Shown here piece after piece: positions 8,980 through 18,134 of a stretch of DNA of 64,000 nucleotides; position 1 is the stretch's first letter; every line of letters starts with the position of its first letter. This DNA is from Saprospiraceae bacterium (lineage in GTDB: Bacteria > Bacteroidota > Bacteroidia > Chitinophagales > Saprospiraceae). The notes under the pieces are model-generated. The model searched no databases and had not been told where the DNA came from. It saw nothing but the letters and a program-made list of their open reading frames with translations. The stretch lies in the NCBI GenBank assembly GCA_020627535.1, contig JAHDGU010000008.1, positions 1-64,000 on the forward strand, read 5' to 3'. A program made the position numbers and the translations under genes.

Positions 8980-9064
8980 CCCCATTTTGACTCGGGTAGT
9001 TGGATTGAGCTGATAATTTTCTGCACTCTGCAAACGTTCTCCAGAGGTAACATTCCATTGCCTT

Positions 9065-10270
9065 ATGCTTAGATTATCTCTGATCAGTTACTATACCCTT
9101 GTTTTATGTTCGATTTGTTGTGGCCAGCAGGTGGACTTTTCTTTTGATCTTGAGTCACAGTTTTTTGATCATGAGAGGAAGATCTACGTGCATCTTCCAG
9201 AATACTACCATGACAATCCTACAGACTCTTTGGGAGTTGTCTTTGTGCTTGATGCACAAGCTGAGTCATTTTATCAAAATGCCAAAGGAATTGTAGACTA
9301 TCTGGTCTGGTCTCATGAGATCATGCCTTTGATCGTAGTGGGAGTGCATTCCCAAAATCGAGGTACAGAATTTATCCCCAAAGATGATCGCCTAGACGAA
9401 GATCATGAAGACAATAGCGGTCAGGCTGATAAGCTTCGGGCACATATTCGAGATGATATCATTCCACTATTGGAGGACAGTTTCCGTATCAATGGCTTTC
9501 GCGCATTAGTCGGACATTCACGTGGTGGTGCATTTGTAGCCAATACACTTTTTGGCAAAAGCCGTGATCTCTTTGATGCATACATCGCAATCAGTCCAGG
9601 AATGCATTACTTAGATAATCAGATCCTAGATCAGGCGACTACTGCACTGCAGTCTAGAGATGATTTTCACAAGTTTTATTACTGTTCCTATGGCACCGTC
9701 GGTGAGCTAGAAAAGTATTTTAAGCCCCAGGTGGATTTGCTTGACTCTTTGATAAGAGTTCATGATGTACAATCTATCGAGTGGCGTAAAAAAGTACTTG
9801 AAGGTAAGTCTCATTGGAGTCAGGTTGCTATGTCCCTTGCAGACGGCTTGGTGGAAATGTCAAGGGCTTATTTAGTAGATCAATACCTCGTGGAGAAATG
9901 GGTGTCAGAAGGAAAGGACATTGCTACTACCATTGAGACCTATGAAGCTACACAGAGAGATAAACTGAATTACTACATTCCTGTTTCAAGTAGTTTCTTG
10001 CGCTATTTTGGGACACAATATTTCGAACTTGAGGACTATCAATCAGCCGAGAAAATACTCAAGGTGGCCGTCCAGCGAGATCCTCAGCATTGGCGTAGTT
10101 ATTCTTCTCTGGCATATGCTCAGCATATGGGTGACAATAGCGAGGCAGCTCTTGATACGATCAACTTGGCTCGAGAGCAACTCCTGTCCAGTAATCTCTC
10201 AGAAGACGAGAAGCTCAAATGGCAAGGAAAGTTTGACAATGTTCTAAAGGAGCTTGGATTAGACAAATAA
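9065..10270 (+). CDS. secreted esterase (Fes/IroE-like alpha/beta hydrolase) with C-terminal TPR
   Basis: A 401-residue exported protein: signal peptide (ends CSICCGQ, about residue 21), then a putative-esterase domain of the COG2819 type with ERKIYVHLPEYY, GVVFVLDAQAESFY, IMPLIVVGVHSQNRGTEF, the nucleophile elbow VGHSRGGAFV (Ser about 155) and a late GKSHWSQV that carries the catalytic His. Residues about 310-390 are TPR-like (YFELEDYQSAEKILKVAV, then HWRSYSSLAYAQ). Family members hydrolyse siderophore esters or feruloyl/acetyl esters; nothing nearby fixes the substrate. The gene converges on susD, with a shared terminator between them. Confidence 0.8.
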   Translation: MLRLSLISYYTLVLCSICCGQQVDFSFDLESQFFDHERKIYVHLPEYYHDNPTDSLGVVFVLDAQAESFYQNAKGIVDYLVWSHEIMPLIVVGVHSQNRGTEFIPKDDRLDEDHEDNSGQADKLRAHIRDDIIPLLEDSFRINGFRALVGHSRGGAFVANTLFGKSRDLFDAYIAISPGMHYLDNQILDQATTALQSRDDFHKFYYCSYGTVGELEKYFKPQVDLLDSLIRVHDVQSIEWRKKVLEGKSHWSQVAMSLADGLVEMSRAYLVDQYLVEKWVSEGKDIATTIETYEATQRDKLNYYIPVSSSFLRYFGTQYFELEDYQSAEKILKVAVQRDPQHWRSYSSLAYAQHMGDNSEAALDTINLAREQLLSSNLSEDEKLKWQGKFDNVLKELGLDK

Positions 10271-10276
10271 AAAAAA

Positions 10277-10300
10277 GAGGCTCCGAATTCTCGGAGCCTC
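10277..10300. terminator. bidirectional hairpin terminator
   Basis: A perfect 10-bp stem (GAGGCTCCGA / TCGGAGCCTC) with an ATTC loop lies between the convergent esterase and susD genes. The A-run at 10267-10276 becomes a U-run after the stem for leftward transcripts, so it should end the susC-susD message; rightward it lacks a strong T-run. Confidence 0.9.
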
Positions 10301-10329
10301 CATTGAATTTCAATGAGCTATATTTCCTT

Positions 10330-11634
10330 CTATTGGTTTTCGGCCAATGGGATCGGAAACTGTGTATGAATGATATCACCCGGTCTGTCAATGGGTAGAT
10401 TGGCATCATTCAATCGTCCATAGGTCCGAAGATCAAACATCAATTTCGCTTCACCCCAAAAAGAGTATCCTCTCTGGAATAGATACTCATCAATCATCTC
10501 TTCCATACTAGTGCCACCAGAGTAGTCGTCGAGGCCATTGGCTTGACGTATCACGTTCATGGCAGTGACGAAGTTGCCTGCATTGTTAAGATTCATCTGC
10601 GCTTCGGCGTAGATGAATATGAGTTCCTCGTTACGTATGATATCAATAGGGCTTACATTGCTTGGATAGAGTGCAGTCTGATGTGTCCCATTGAGACTAT
10701 CAAGACTGGTCGGAATCGCTCGGGCAGAAAACTTACCCAAACGAGAGTCTCCTGAGATCGCATCTTCGATAAAGCGATTGTGCACCACAAGCTGATTTCC
10801 ATTTTCATTTGGGACACGAAAGACCGGATTTTGGATATCGCCACTGCTAAGACTAAATACCATCTTAGGTCCAGTCGTAAGATTGCCATTGAGATCATAA
10901 AATGAAGAGCTCAATGTGCCTTCGACTGCCTCATAGAGTCCAGCTCGTGCAAGAGCTCGAGCAGCAAGTGCGCGATTCACTTGTAGGAAGCCGGCTGGAT
11001 CACTGAAGCCCGACCAGCCATCATTCAATGTAAAGGCAAAGGATGCACCATTGAGATGATCTGCTGCTTGATCGAAGAGTACTTGTATTCTTTGCCAGCC
11101 CTCAGCTTCTGATAAAAATGGTCCAAGAATCTCTGGATCCGATACATCAAATCTGATACCATTTGATCCAAGCATATTCAGGACTTGGGTATACATCAGT
11201 CCTTGAATAGTCCTAGCAAATCCTCGGTAGCCTTCTTTTTCTGCTTCTGTTACACTCGTTGTATTATTCAACGCATCAAGGAGCACATTGGCTGTCTTGA
11301 TGACACGATAGCGTGAATTGTATGGGCTGGTGAGGTAAAAAGTATTATTGTCCAGACCTACACCATCTTTGCCAAGAAGGTCTTCTGTATTTCGAGGGTC
11401 TGCGTCAAAGCGATACATCTCTCGAGCGATACTGCCGGGACCAGTCACATACTCACCGTAGCCAGTTCGCATGGAGGCGAGGATTCCGTTGACCAAAAGG
11501 TTTAATTCCTGAGGTGTTGCATTCTCCGCTACTGAGTTCAGAGAAGGGGCATTGGGATCTACTTGCTCATCAATCTCGCAGGAGACAGTGATCAAGCAAA
11601 ACAATACGAGGATATATAAAAATTTATTTTTCAT
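10330..11634 (-). CDS. SusD/RagB-family outer-membrane lipoprotein
   Basis: A 434-residue surface lipoprotein that would cap the adjacent SusC-type transporter and bind its ligand. It has a lipoprotein leader (ITVSCEID, cysteine about 19), a short SusD N-terminal part (DPNAPS...LNLLVNGILASMRTGYGEYV), TPR-like helices, and the family C-terminus NVSPIDIIRNEELIFIYAEAQMNLNN...FVTAMNVIRQANGLDDYSG...EMIDEYLFQRGYSFWGEAKLMFDLRTYGRL. It starts 20 bases after susC and is surely in the same operon. No glycosidase gene accompanies the pair, so the imported compound (oligosaccharide, peptide or other) is not evident. Confidence 0.92.
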   Translation of the reverse strand: MKNKFLYILVLFCLITVSCEIDEQVDPNAPSLNSVAENATPQELNLLVNGILASMRTGYGEYVTGPGSIAREMYRFDADPRNTEDLLGKDGVGLDNNTFYLTSPYNSRYRVIKTANVLLDALNNTTSVTEAEKEGYRGFARTIQGLMYTQVLNMLGSNGIRFDVSDPEILGPFLSEAEGWQRIQVLFDQAADHLNGASFAFTLNDGWSGFSDPAGFLQVNRALAARALARAGLYEAVEGTLSSSFYDLNGNLTTGPKMVFSLSSGDIQNPVFRVPNENGNQLVVHNRFIEDAISGDSRLGKFSARAIPTSLDSLNGTHQTALYPSNVSPIDIIRNEELIFIYAEAQMNLNNAGNFVTAMNVIRQANGLDDYSGGTSMEEMIDEYLFQRGYSFWGEAKLMFDLRTYGRLNDANLPIDRPGDIIHTQFPIPLAENQ

Positions 11635-11654
11635 TTCCTTGATTTTTGATCAGA

Positions 11655-14528
11655 TTAAAAGTCAAATCCTACGTGAAAGTAAAGTTGCTTGGAAGTCGGA
11701 AATGGTGTCACCTCGATACCAGTAGATAGACCTGTTCCTCCCTTGGTAGATGTCTCAGGATCGTAGCTGCTATAGTTTGTGATAGTGAGCAGATTGCGTC
11801 CAGATACGCCTAGACGTATACCATCAATGATATTGCTATTTAGCTTGAGCTTGTATCTCAAGCCTACCTCTCTAAGTCTGATATAGCTCGCATCCTCGAT
11901 GAATCCTTCCAGATCATCAAGTTCTTGAGGAGTAGTGCCACCGATATTTGTCAATAGTCTTGATAGATTGAGCACATCACCACCTTGTTTCCAATGCAGC
12001 AGGAAGTTGAAGTCAAAGTCCTTGGCGAAATTGATCTGATTGAACCAGCCAAGCTGGAAATCAGGTTCAGTCTCTCCGATGATTTCGGGTCCAGCCTCAC
12101 CATTACCCCAAAGGGCCGTGATGGACGATCCTTGATCAATAAAAAATGAACCAAGCCCGAGCCCAAATGCTGTTCCAGGAGGAACGAAGCTTGGCACTCC
12201 AAGATCTTCTACAGTGGATCTATTAAACCAGAAATTGACGCCAGTTTCCCAGTTAAGGTTGCTGGTCGCAATAGGATTATATCTGATACCAACTTCAAGA
12301 CCAGTATTCTGGAGTTCTAGATCTTGGCGAATTTCATTACTAAATCCTGAGGACGTTGGGAGAGAACGATTGTAAATTAGGTTCTCGACATTTCTGATGT
12401 AGTAAGTGATCTCAAATCCAAGCTTGTTGTCAAGTAGACTGATGTCTGTTCCGAATTCAAGTTCTGATGAGCGCTCTGGCTCCAGATCAGCTTTGCCCTG
12501 TAAGCCATTGACGGAAAGACCCGCTGATCCATCAATATTGACAGTTCCGAAGCTGGTAAATAGTGAGCCAAACTCCGCACTGGATCCTGTCTGTCCATAA
12601 GCAACTCTGAGCTTGAATTGATCAAACATATCACTAGACCAAAAATCAAAGTTGTTGAGATTCAGCGCCAAAGAAGCTCTTGGAAACGCATACATTTTAT
12701 TAGGGTCTCCATTGAGGCTTGACTTATCAAATCTGACACCCAAGTTGGCAATAATGCGATCGTTCCAGTTGATTTCTTCTTGAACGATGATTCCAAAGTC
12801 TTCTTCCGTCTCGATGGTCTGGCTGGTTTCTTGTGTACCACCTTGTGAAAGATTGGTCTGACCTGGATTGAGCTGCGTCGTCTGTGCGAAGGTGAAATCT
12901 CTGTCAAACTTCAGATAGCTCATTCCTGCCTGTGTGGTAAATCTGATACCATTGCTAGCATACAGGTCATGCACCAAAAATGACTGGAAGTTTCTATTAC
13001 TGAACTTGTTTCTACCAACACCGATAAATCCATTGTCATTTCCGACTTGCGACTGGTGTAGCTCAGGGACATAAACAAATGTCTCATTGAGGAAAAAATC
13101 TGCTCCACCGCTTGAAGCCCATCTGAGAACCTGATTTGACTTTTGCATCAGCGTGATGTCAAGATTCAGTCCCGTGATAAATCTATTATTGGTCTCTTCG
13201 TTTCTTGCTTGGTCTCTGACAAAAATTGGATTTCCAGCATAGGTTGGATTATTTGGGTAGACACCATTTTCATCTGGGAATAGATCATTCCAGTCACGGG
13301 TAAATGCAAGTGTATAACCATAGCTCAGACCTCCTTCATTTTCATTTCCTGTGAATGAGCGGCTGGCGGAACTATTGACATAGTTGGAGTTGATACCAAT
13401 CTTGACCTTGTCTGATATTTTGTGATTGACATTGAGTCGGATGGAATTCCTTTCAAAACCTGTGTTTTTTATGATGCCATTTTCATCACGACGGCCACCA
13501 CCTAGGAAAAATGAAGTCTTATCATTGCCACCTGTCACTGAAAGACGCGTGTCCAAAATTCCTCCAGTCTCACCATAGATCTCATCTTCATAGTCAAAGA
13601 TGCGACCAGCAGCTTGAGCAGCATCAAATCTTGCTTGCTCCTCCGCGCCGAATCTGTCGAAAACGTCCTGAGAAGTATATTGGCGTCGACCTACTTTTTT
13701 GATGATGGTGTTAAAGCCAATATCCTGATCTAGACTGATCTTTGATTTGCCAGATTGTCCTTTTTTGGTAGTGACAATGACCACACCAGCATTCGCTCGT
13801 GTACCATATATAGCAGCTGCGGCTGCACCTTTAAGTACTTCGATGCTTTCGATGTCATTTGGGTTAAGATCCGCAATCCGGTTGGATGCACCTTCCTCTG
13901 AGCCACTATTCGCCCCACTCGCAAATCGACTTCCACTTGGAATCTCTGCATTGGACATATAGACGCCATCGATAATCCAGAGTGGCTGATTGTTACCACT
14001 CAGAGATGAGATTCCTCTCAGTCTCATGGCGATACCACCACCCGGAGCACCATTGCTGGATACGATATTGACACCTGTCATCTTACCATACAGGGCTCCA
14101 TCCACAGTCTGCTGTGTTGTCACACCTGTCAGCTCTTTGCTCGACACTGATGCCACGGTATTGGCAAGGTTGGATCGCTTGACTCCTGTCGCAAGTCCCG
14201 TGACCACCACCTCTTCCAGCTCTGTGAAGTCCTCTGCCATCGTCACATTGTTGACAGGGCTGTCTGAGGTCACTGTAAGCTCCTGGACTTTGTAGCCGAT
14301 GTAGGAAAACTCCAGTGTGGCTTGATCGGTAGGTACTCCGATACTGTAGTCACCATTAATGTCGGTACTGACCCCGATGGCCGTACCCTTGACGATGACA
14401 GTCACACTGATCAGTGGCTCTCCGCTGGAGTCTGTCACCTTACCTCTGGCATCGTACTGTGCGCTGACCATCCCCATCGCGGATAGCCACACGAGTGCAA
14501 TTAGCCAATTGCGTTTCATTACTTTCAT
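11655..14528 (-). CDS. SusC/RagA-family TonB-dependent outer-membrane transporter
   Basis: A 957-residue outer-membrane beta-barrel receptor powered by TonB. Order: signal peptide (MGMVSAQ), carboxypeptidase-regulatory-like domain (about 22-100; ARGKVTDSSGEPLISVTV...YSIGVPTDQATLEFSYIGYK), plug domain with the SusC signature region (GKMTGVNIVSSNGAPGGG, LRGISSLSGNNQPLWIIDGV, IESIEVLKGAAAAAIYGTRANAGVVIVTTKKG), and the barrel ending with aromatic FHVGFDF. ATG 14528 is preferred; the frame also opens at a GTG at 14564. It forms a two-gene uptake unit with the following susD. No anti-sigma, ECF sigma or hybrid two-component gene lies next to it. Confidence 0.93.
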   Translation of the reverse strand: MKVMKRNWLIALVWLSAMGMVSAQYDARGKVTDSSGEPLISVTVIVKGTAIGVSTDINGDYSIGVPTDQATLEFSYIGYKVQELTVTSDSPVNNVTMAEDFTELEEVVVTGLATGVKRSNLANTVASVSSKELTGVTTQQTVDGALYGKMTGVNIVSSNGAPGGGIAMRLRGISSLSGNNQPLWIIDGVYMSNAEIPSGSRFASGANSGSEEGASNRIADLNPNDIESIEVLKGAAAAAIYGTRANAGVVIVTTKKGQSGKSKISLDQDIGFNTIIKKVGRRQYTSQDVFDRFGAEEQARFDAAQAAGRIFDYEDEIYGETGGILDTRLSVTGGNDKTSFFLGGGRRDENGIIKNTGFERNSIRLNVNHKISDKVKIGINSNYVNSSASRSFTGNENEGGLSYGYTLAFTRDWNDLFPDENGVYPNNPTYAGNPIFVRDQARNEETNNRFITGLNLDITLMQKSNQVLRWASSGGADFFLNETFVYVPELHQSQVGNDNGFIGVGRNKFSNRNFQSFLVHDLYASNGIRFTTQAGMSYLKFDRDFTFAQTTQLNPGQTNLSQGGTQETSQTIETEEDFGIIVQEEINWNDRIIANLGVRFDKSSLNGDPNKMYAFPRASLALNLNNFDFWSSDMFDQFKLRVAYGQTGSSAEFGSLFTSFGTVNIDGSAGLSVNGLQGKADLEPERSSELEFGTDISLLDNKLGFEITYYIRNVENLIYNRSLPTSSGFSNEIRQDLELQNTGLEVGIRYNPIATSNLNWETGVNFWFNRSTVEDLGVPSFVPPGTAFGLGLGSFFIDQGSSITALWGNGEAGPEIIGETEPDFQLGWFNQINFAKDFDFNFLLHWKQGGDVLNLSRLLTNIGGTTPQELDDLEGFIEDASYIRLREVGLRYKLKLNSNIIDGIRLGVSGRNLLTITNYSSYDPETSTKGGTGLSTGIEVTPFPTSKQLYFHVGFDF

Positions 14529-14652
14529 AGATATATGATTTGGTTTGAGTAAATCGTTTTTCACGTCTTGGTTTGACCGAAGATTATTGGTTTATCGGGG
14601 TTTGGGGAACCCTTTCTGTCAATTCATCAAGGTAAATAGAATATTGTTTCAG

Positions 14653-14677
14653 TAGTTCATGTGCTGAACTATTTTTT
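14653..14677 (+). other. inverted repeat with T-run upstream of sucA
   Basis: TAGTTCA and TGAACTA form a 7-bp stem around TGTGC and are followed by six T residues on the plus strand. It lies in the divergent susC/sucA spacer. It could be a weak terminator facing sucA or a regulator-binding palindrome; sequence alone does not decide. Confidence 0.35.
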
Positions 14678-14751
14678 CGGTGCATTTGGCCGCAAGGCCG
14701 CAAGTCATAGGAGTAATACCGCAAAGACTCCTCTTCCAAGCTCTGAGTGGC

Positions 14752-14759
14752 TAACTTTG
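14752..14759 (+). promoter_or_regulatory. candidate -7 element of the sucA promoter
   Basis: TAACTTTG matches the Bacteroidota -7 consensus TAnnTTTG and lies 22 bases before the sucA start codon. No clear -33 TTG is present at the usual spacing, so the call rests on the -7 match and position. Confidence 0.5.
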
Positions 14760-14781
14760 GGCGCAATTTTTTGAGATCCAT

Positions 14782-17499
14782 ATGAAAGACTATTCCTATG
14801 TATTCAATGCGCACCCCTCGTACATCGACGAGATGTATGCGCGCTATAGTAAGGACGCTCAGAGCGTAGAAGATGGTTGGAGAAGCTTTTTTGAAGGCTT
14901 TGAATTTGGCAGCTCGCAAAATGGTGAGTCAGTCAATGTCTCGGACACCAGCGAGTTTGCCGTGCTTTTTATCATCAACGGTTTTCGTACCCGAGGCCAC
15001 TTGCTCTCTACGACCAATCCTATCAGACATCGACGTGATCGACGTCCGCGACTAGATCTTGCTGACTATGGTCTCAGCGATGCGGATCTGAGTCGTCCCT
15101 TTCACGCTGGCTATGAAATCGGTATGAAAGGAGCCACGCTACAAGAGATCATCGATCGGCTCAAGGCGATCTACTGTGGCAATATCGGTTTTGAGTTTGC
15201 TTACATCGAGAGCCGTGAAAAACGGCATTGGCTACGAACTAAGATTGAGGAATATGCAGCCCAGAAGGACTATGGTCTCGATGTGGATACCAAAAAACGC
15301 ATTCTCGAGAAGCTCAATGGTGCTGTAGTGTTTGAGAGCTTCCTCAATAAGAAATATGTGGGGCAGAAGAGATTTTCGCTAGAGGGTGGCGAATCGACGA
15401 TTCCAGCTCTGGATGCGATCATCAATACAGGAGCAGCGCAAGGCGTCGAGGAAGTGGTCATCGGTATGGCCCATCGTGGTCGTCTCAATGTGCTTGTCAA
15501 TATCATGGGCAAGACCTACGAGCAGATCTTCAATGAGTTTGAAGGAGAGGTCATTCCAGATCTGAGCTTTGGAGACGGCGATGTCAAGTATCACTTGGGA
15601 TATAGTAGTCAGGTAGATACGCCTTCCGGCAAAAAGGTGCACCTCAAATTGGCACCCAATCCATCGCACCTAGAGTCTGTCGATCCAGTGGTCGAAGGAT
15701 TTTCGCGGGCCAAGGCGGATCTGCTGTATGGTAGTGACTATGATAAGATCTTGCCGATCTTGATCCATGGAGATGCCGCTGTAGCTGGACAAGGTGTGGT
15801 CTATGAGACCGTGCAAATGAGCAAGCTGCCAGGTTACTATACAGGCGGAACCATACATTTTGTGATCAACAATCAAGTCGGCTTTACCACGGACTTTGAT
15901 GATGCGAGGAGTGCAGTGTACTGTACGAGTGTCGCCAGTATGGTCCAGGCACCGGTCTTCCATGTCAATGGTGACGATCCAGAAGCTGTCATTTTTGCCG
16001 TAAGGCTCGCTACAGAATATCGACAGAAGTTCAACACAGATGTCTTCATCGATATGGTCTGCTATCGTCGACATGGACACAATGAGGGTGATGATCCCAA
16101 GTTTACCCAGCCAGAGATGTACGACATCATCAAGTCGCATCCTGATCCACGCAAGATCTATGTCGAGCGTCTCGTCCAGCGAAATGACATTGAGAAGAAA
16201 CTCGCAGAAGACCTTGAGACGAGCTTTTGGGATGATCTACAGCAGCGCCTTGATAGTGTCAAACAAAAGCCGCTGCCGTACACCTATCAGGAGCCGGAAG
16301 AGTCTTGGCGATCGCTGAAGAAGAAGACAGACGAGAAAGACTACGCCAAGTCACCAGCGACTGGAATCACCAAGAAAAATCTTGACCTACTCATCAAGCA
16401 CCTCATGCATGTGCCAGAGGAGTTCAATGAGCTGAGCAAGTTCAATCGCATTCTCAAAGGCAAGCAGAAGCTCCTAGACAATGATCAACTCGACTGGGCC
16501 ATGGCAGAGCTCTGCGCCTACGGAAGTCTCCTGCTAGAGGGACGCGATGTGCGCATGAGTGGTCAAGATGTGAAGAGAGGTACATTTGCCCATAGGCATG
16601 TCGTACTCCAAGATGTGAAGACAGACGAGGAGCTCAATCGCCTTCACAATATCCAAGAGGGTCAAGGGCAGTTTCGCATCTTCAATTCACTCTTGTCAGA
16701 GTTTGCAGTACTCGGCTTCGAATATGGGTATAGTCTGGCTAGTCCTGACAATCTCGTAGTGTGGGAAGCACAGTTCGGTGATTTTTACAATGGTGCACAG
16801 ACCATCGTAGATCAATATATCAGTGCAGCGGAGAGCAAGTGGCAGAGAATGAGCGGACTGGTGATGCTTCTACCACATGGCTACGAAGGTCAAGGTCCTG
16901 AGCACTCTAGCGCGAGACTGGAGCGCTTCCTCCAGCAATGTGCGGAGTACAATATGACCATTGCCAATGTGACGACACCGGCCAATTTCTTCCACTTGTT
17001 GAGAAGGCAAGTCGCAAGACCCTTCCGCAAGCCGCTCATCGTGATGTCACCCAAGTCGATGCTCAGACATCCAAGCTGTCTATCGACCAAGGCAGAATTT
17101 ACGGGCAAAAATGCCTTTCAAGAAGTCATTTTCCCAGATATGACCGCCAAGGCCAAGTCATCGCTCAAGAAGATCGTGTTTTCAACAGGTAAGCTCTACT
17201 ATGACCTCCTAGAGGCCAAAGAGACGAGAGGATCTAAGGATGTGGCACTCGTGCGTATCGAACAGCTATACCCATTCCCCAAAGATGCTGTCGAGGCATG
17301 GATCAAGGGGAGCAAAGCACAGCTTGTATGGGCGCAAGAAGAGCCAGGCAACATGGGAGCGGGAGACTTCTTCTGGAAGCAGATGCGTGATCACAAGATT
17401 GAGATCGTTGCTCGCAAGTCAAGCGCTTCACCTGCGACAGGCTTCAAGAAAGCGCACGAACAGCAGCAGAAAGATATCTTGGATCGGATCTTCTCCTAA
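14782..17499 (+). CDS. sucA: 2-oxoglutarate dehydrogenase E1 component
   Basis: A 905-residue thiamine-diphosphate enzyme that decarboxylates 2-oxoglutarate in the TCA cycle and passes the succinyl group to E2. The N-terminal E2-contact region (HPSYIDEMYARY...VEDGWRSFFEGFEF) is present. Diagnostic OGDH motifs follow: GMAHRGRLNVLVNIMGK, HLGYSSQ, LAPNPSHLESVDPVVEG, IHGDAAVAGQGVVYETVQMS, FVINNQVGFTT and RHGHNEGDDPKFTQP, then the pyrimidine-binding half with LVVWEAQFGDF and LPHGYEGQGPEHSSARLERFLQ. Length fits (E. coli about 933). The E2 gene (sucB) is not next to it, so the complex is encoded at separate loci. Confidence 0.95.
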   Translation: MKDYSYVFNAHPSYIDEMYARYSKDAQSVEDGWRSFFEGFEFGSSQNGESVNVSDTSEFAVLFIINGFRTRGHLLSTTNPIRHRRDRRPRLDLADYGLSDADLSRPFHAGYEIGMKGATLQEIIDRLKAIYCGNIGFEFAYIESREKRHWLRTKIEEYAAQKDYGLDVDTKKRILEKLNGAVVFESFLNKKYVGQKRFSLEGGESTIPALDAIINTGAAQGVEEVVIGMAHRGRLNVLVNIMGKTYEQIFNEFEGEVIPDLSFGDGDVKYHLGYSSQVDTPSGKKVHLKLAPNPSHLESVDPVVEGFSRAKADLLYGSDYDKILPILIHGDAAVAGQGVVYETVQMSKLPGYYTGGTIHFVINNQVGFTTDFDDARSAVYCTSVASMVQAPVFHVNGDDPEAVIFAVRLATEYRQKFNTDVFIDMVCYRRHGHNEGDDPKFTQPEMYDIIKSHPDPRKIYVERLVQRNDIEKKLAEDLETSFWDDLQQRLDSVKQKPLPYTYQEPEESWRSLKKKTDEKDYAKSPATGITKKNLDLLIKHLMHVPEEFNELSKFNRILKGKQKLLDNDQLDWAMAELCAYGSLLLEGRDVRMSGQDVKRGTFAHRHVVLQDVKTDEELNRLHNIQEGQGQFRIFNSLLSEFAVLGFEYGYSLASPDNLVVWEAQFGDFYNGAQTIVDQYISAAESKWQRMSGLVMLLPHGYEGQGPEHSSARLERFLQQCAEYNMTIANVTTPANFFHLLRRQVARPFRKPLIVMSPKSMLRHPSCLSTKAEFTGKNAFQEVIFPDMTAKAKSSLKKIVFSTGKLYYDLLEAKETRGSKDVALVRIEQLYPFPKDAVEAWIKGSKAQLVWAQEEPGNMGAGDFFWKQMRDHKIEIVARKSSASPATGFKKAHEQQQKDILDRIFS

Positions 17500-17507
17500 G
17501 TCAGAGG

Positions 17508-18092
17508 CTAGAACTCTGCAGCAGGCTCTTCGATCTTGTAGATGTAAAATAGCAAGGTGCTATTGGATGGGATGATCCCTAGATCTCGTTCGCCATATCC
17601 CAGTTCAGGAGAGATCTTGAATACTGCAAAGTCGCCGACCTCCATATTGGCCATGGCGAGAGCAAATCCCTTGATGACTCTCTCGTAGGTGCCTTCGAGG
17701 GCTTCATTTCTGTAAAATGAGCTGTCAAACTTCTTACCGTCGATGAGATGTCCAGCGTAGTGAACTTTGAAGGAGCGCTCCGCCACGAAGCTCGTCTCAA
17801 ATCCCTCTTTGGGTGCTTTCATGGTGGTATACAGGCCGTCTTTGATCTTGTTCCACTTGTACTTCTCTATAGACTTGGGTAGCTTTCCCTTGTACTTTTG
17901 ATCACCACTCACCACAGTGATCTTGCGGATCAGATGGTCATCGGTATACTGTATGGTGTACTGATTGCCATCTCCATCGGCCATCGTGTGTATCCCGATA
18001 GGCTCTTTGTCATCGGTATACTCACCGGTGCTCTCTTGAGCAAATAAAGGGATAGCTAGAAAAACGAGTAATATTGGTAGGATAAATTTCAT
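17508..18092 (-). CDS. exported FKBP-type peptidyl-prolyl isomerase
   Basis: A 194-residue protein with a signal peptide (AIPLFAQ). Residues about 20-90 form a beta-rich segment with GNQYTIQYTDDHLIRKITVV, and residues about 95-190 are an FKBP domain: VHYAGHLIDGKKFDSSFYRNEALEGTYERVIKGFALAMANMEVGD...ISPELGYGERDLGIIPSNSTLLFYIYKIE. The Trp usually found at the base of the pocket (VI-x-G-W) is Phe here, and the 80s loop is short, so activity may be low or chaperone-like. It probably acts in the periplasm. It converges with sucA, with eight bases between the stops. Confidence 0.85.
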   Translation of the reverse strand: MKFILPILLVFLAIPLFAQESTGEYTDDKEPIGIHTMADGDGNQYTIQYTDDHLIRKITVVSGDQKYKGKLPKSIEKYKWNKIKDGLYTTMKAPKEGFETSFVAERSFKVHYAGHLIDGKKFDSSFYRNEALEGTYERVIKGFALAMANMEVGDFAVFKISPELGYGERDLGIIPSNSTLLFYIYKIEEPAAEF

Positions 18093-18134
18093 CTGATTTA
18101 CGTACTATTTGTTGCCAAAGATAAACGGCCTATT

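Noticed and set aside
14584-14919. 111-codon frame on the minus strand overlapping the start of sucA
   Set aside because: Overlaps the well-supported sucA start and shows no protein-like motif.
15670-16140. 156-codon minus-strand frame inside sucA
   Set aside because: Antisense shadow of a conserved enzyme gene; no independent support.
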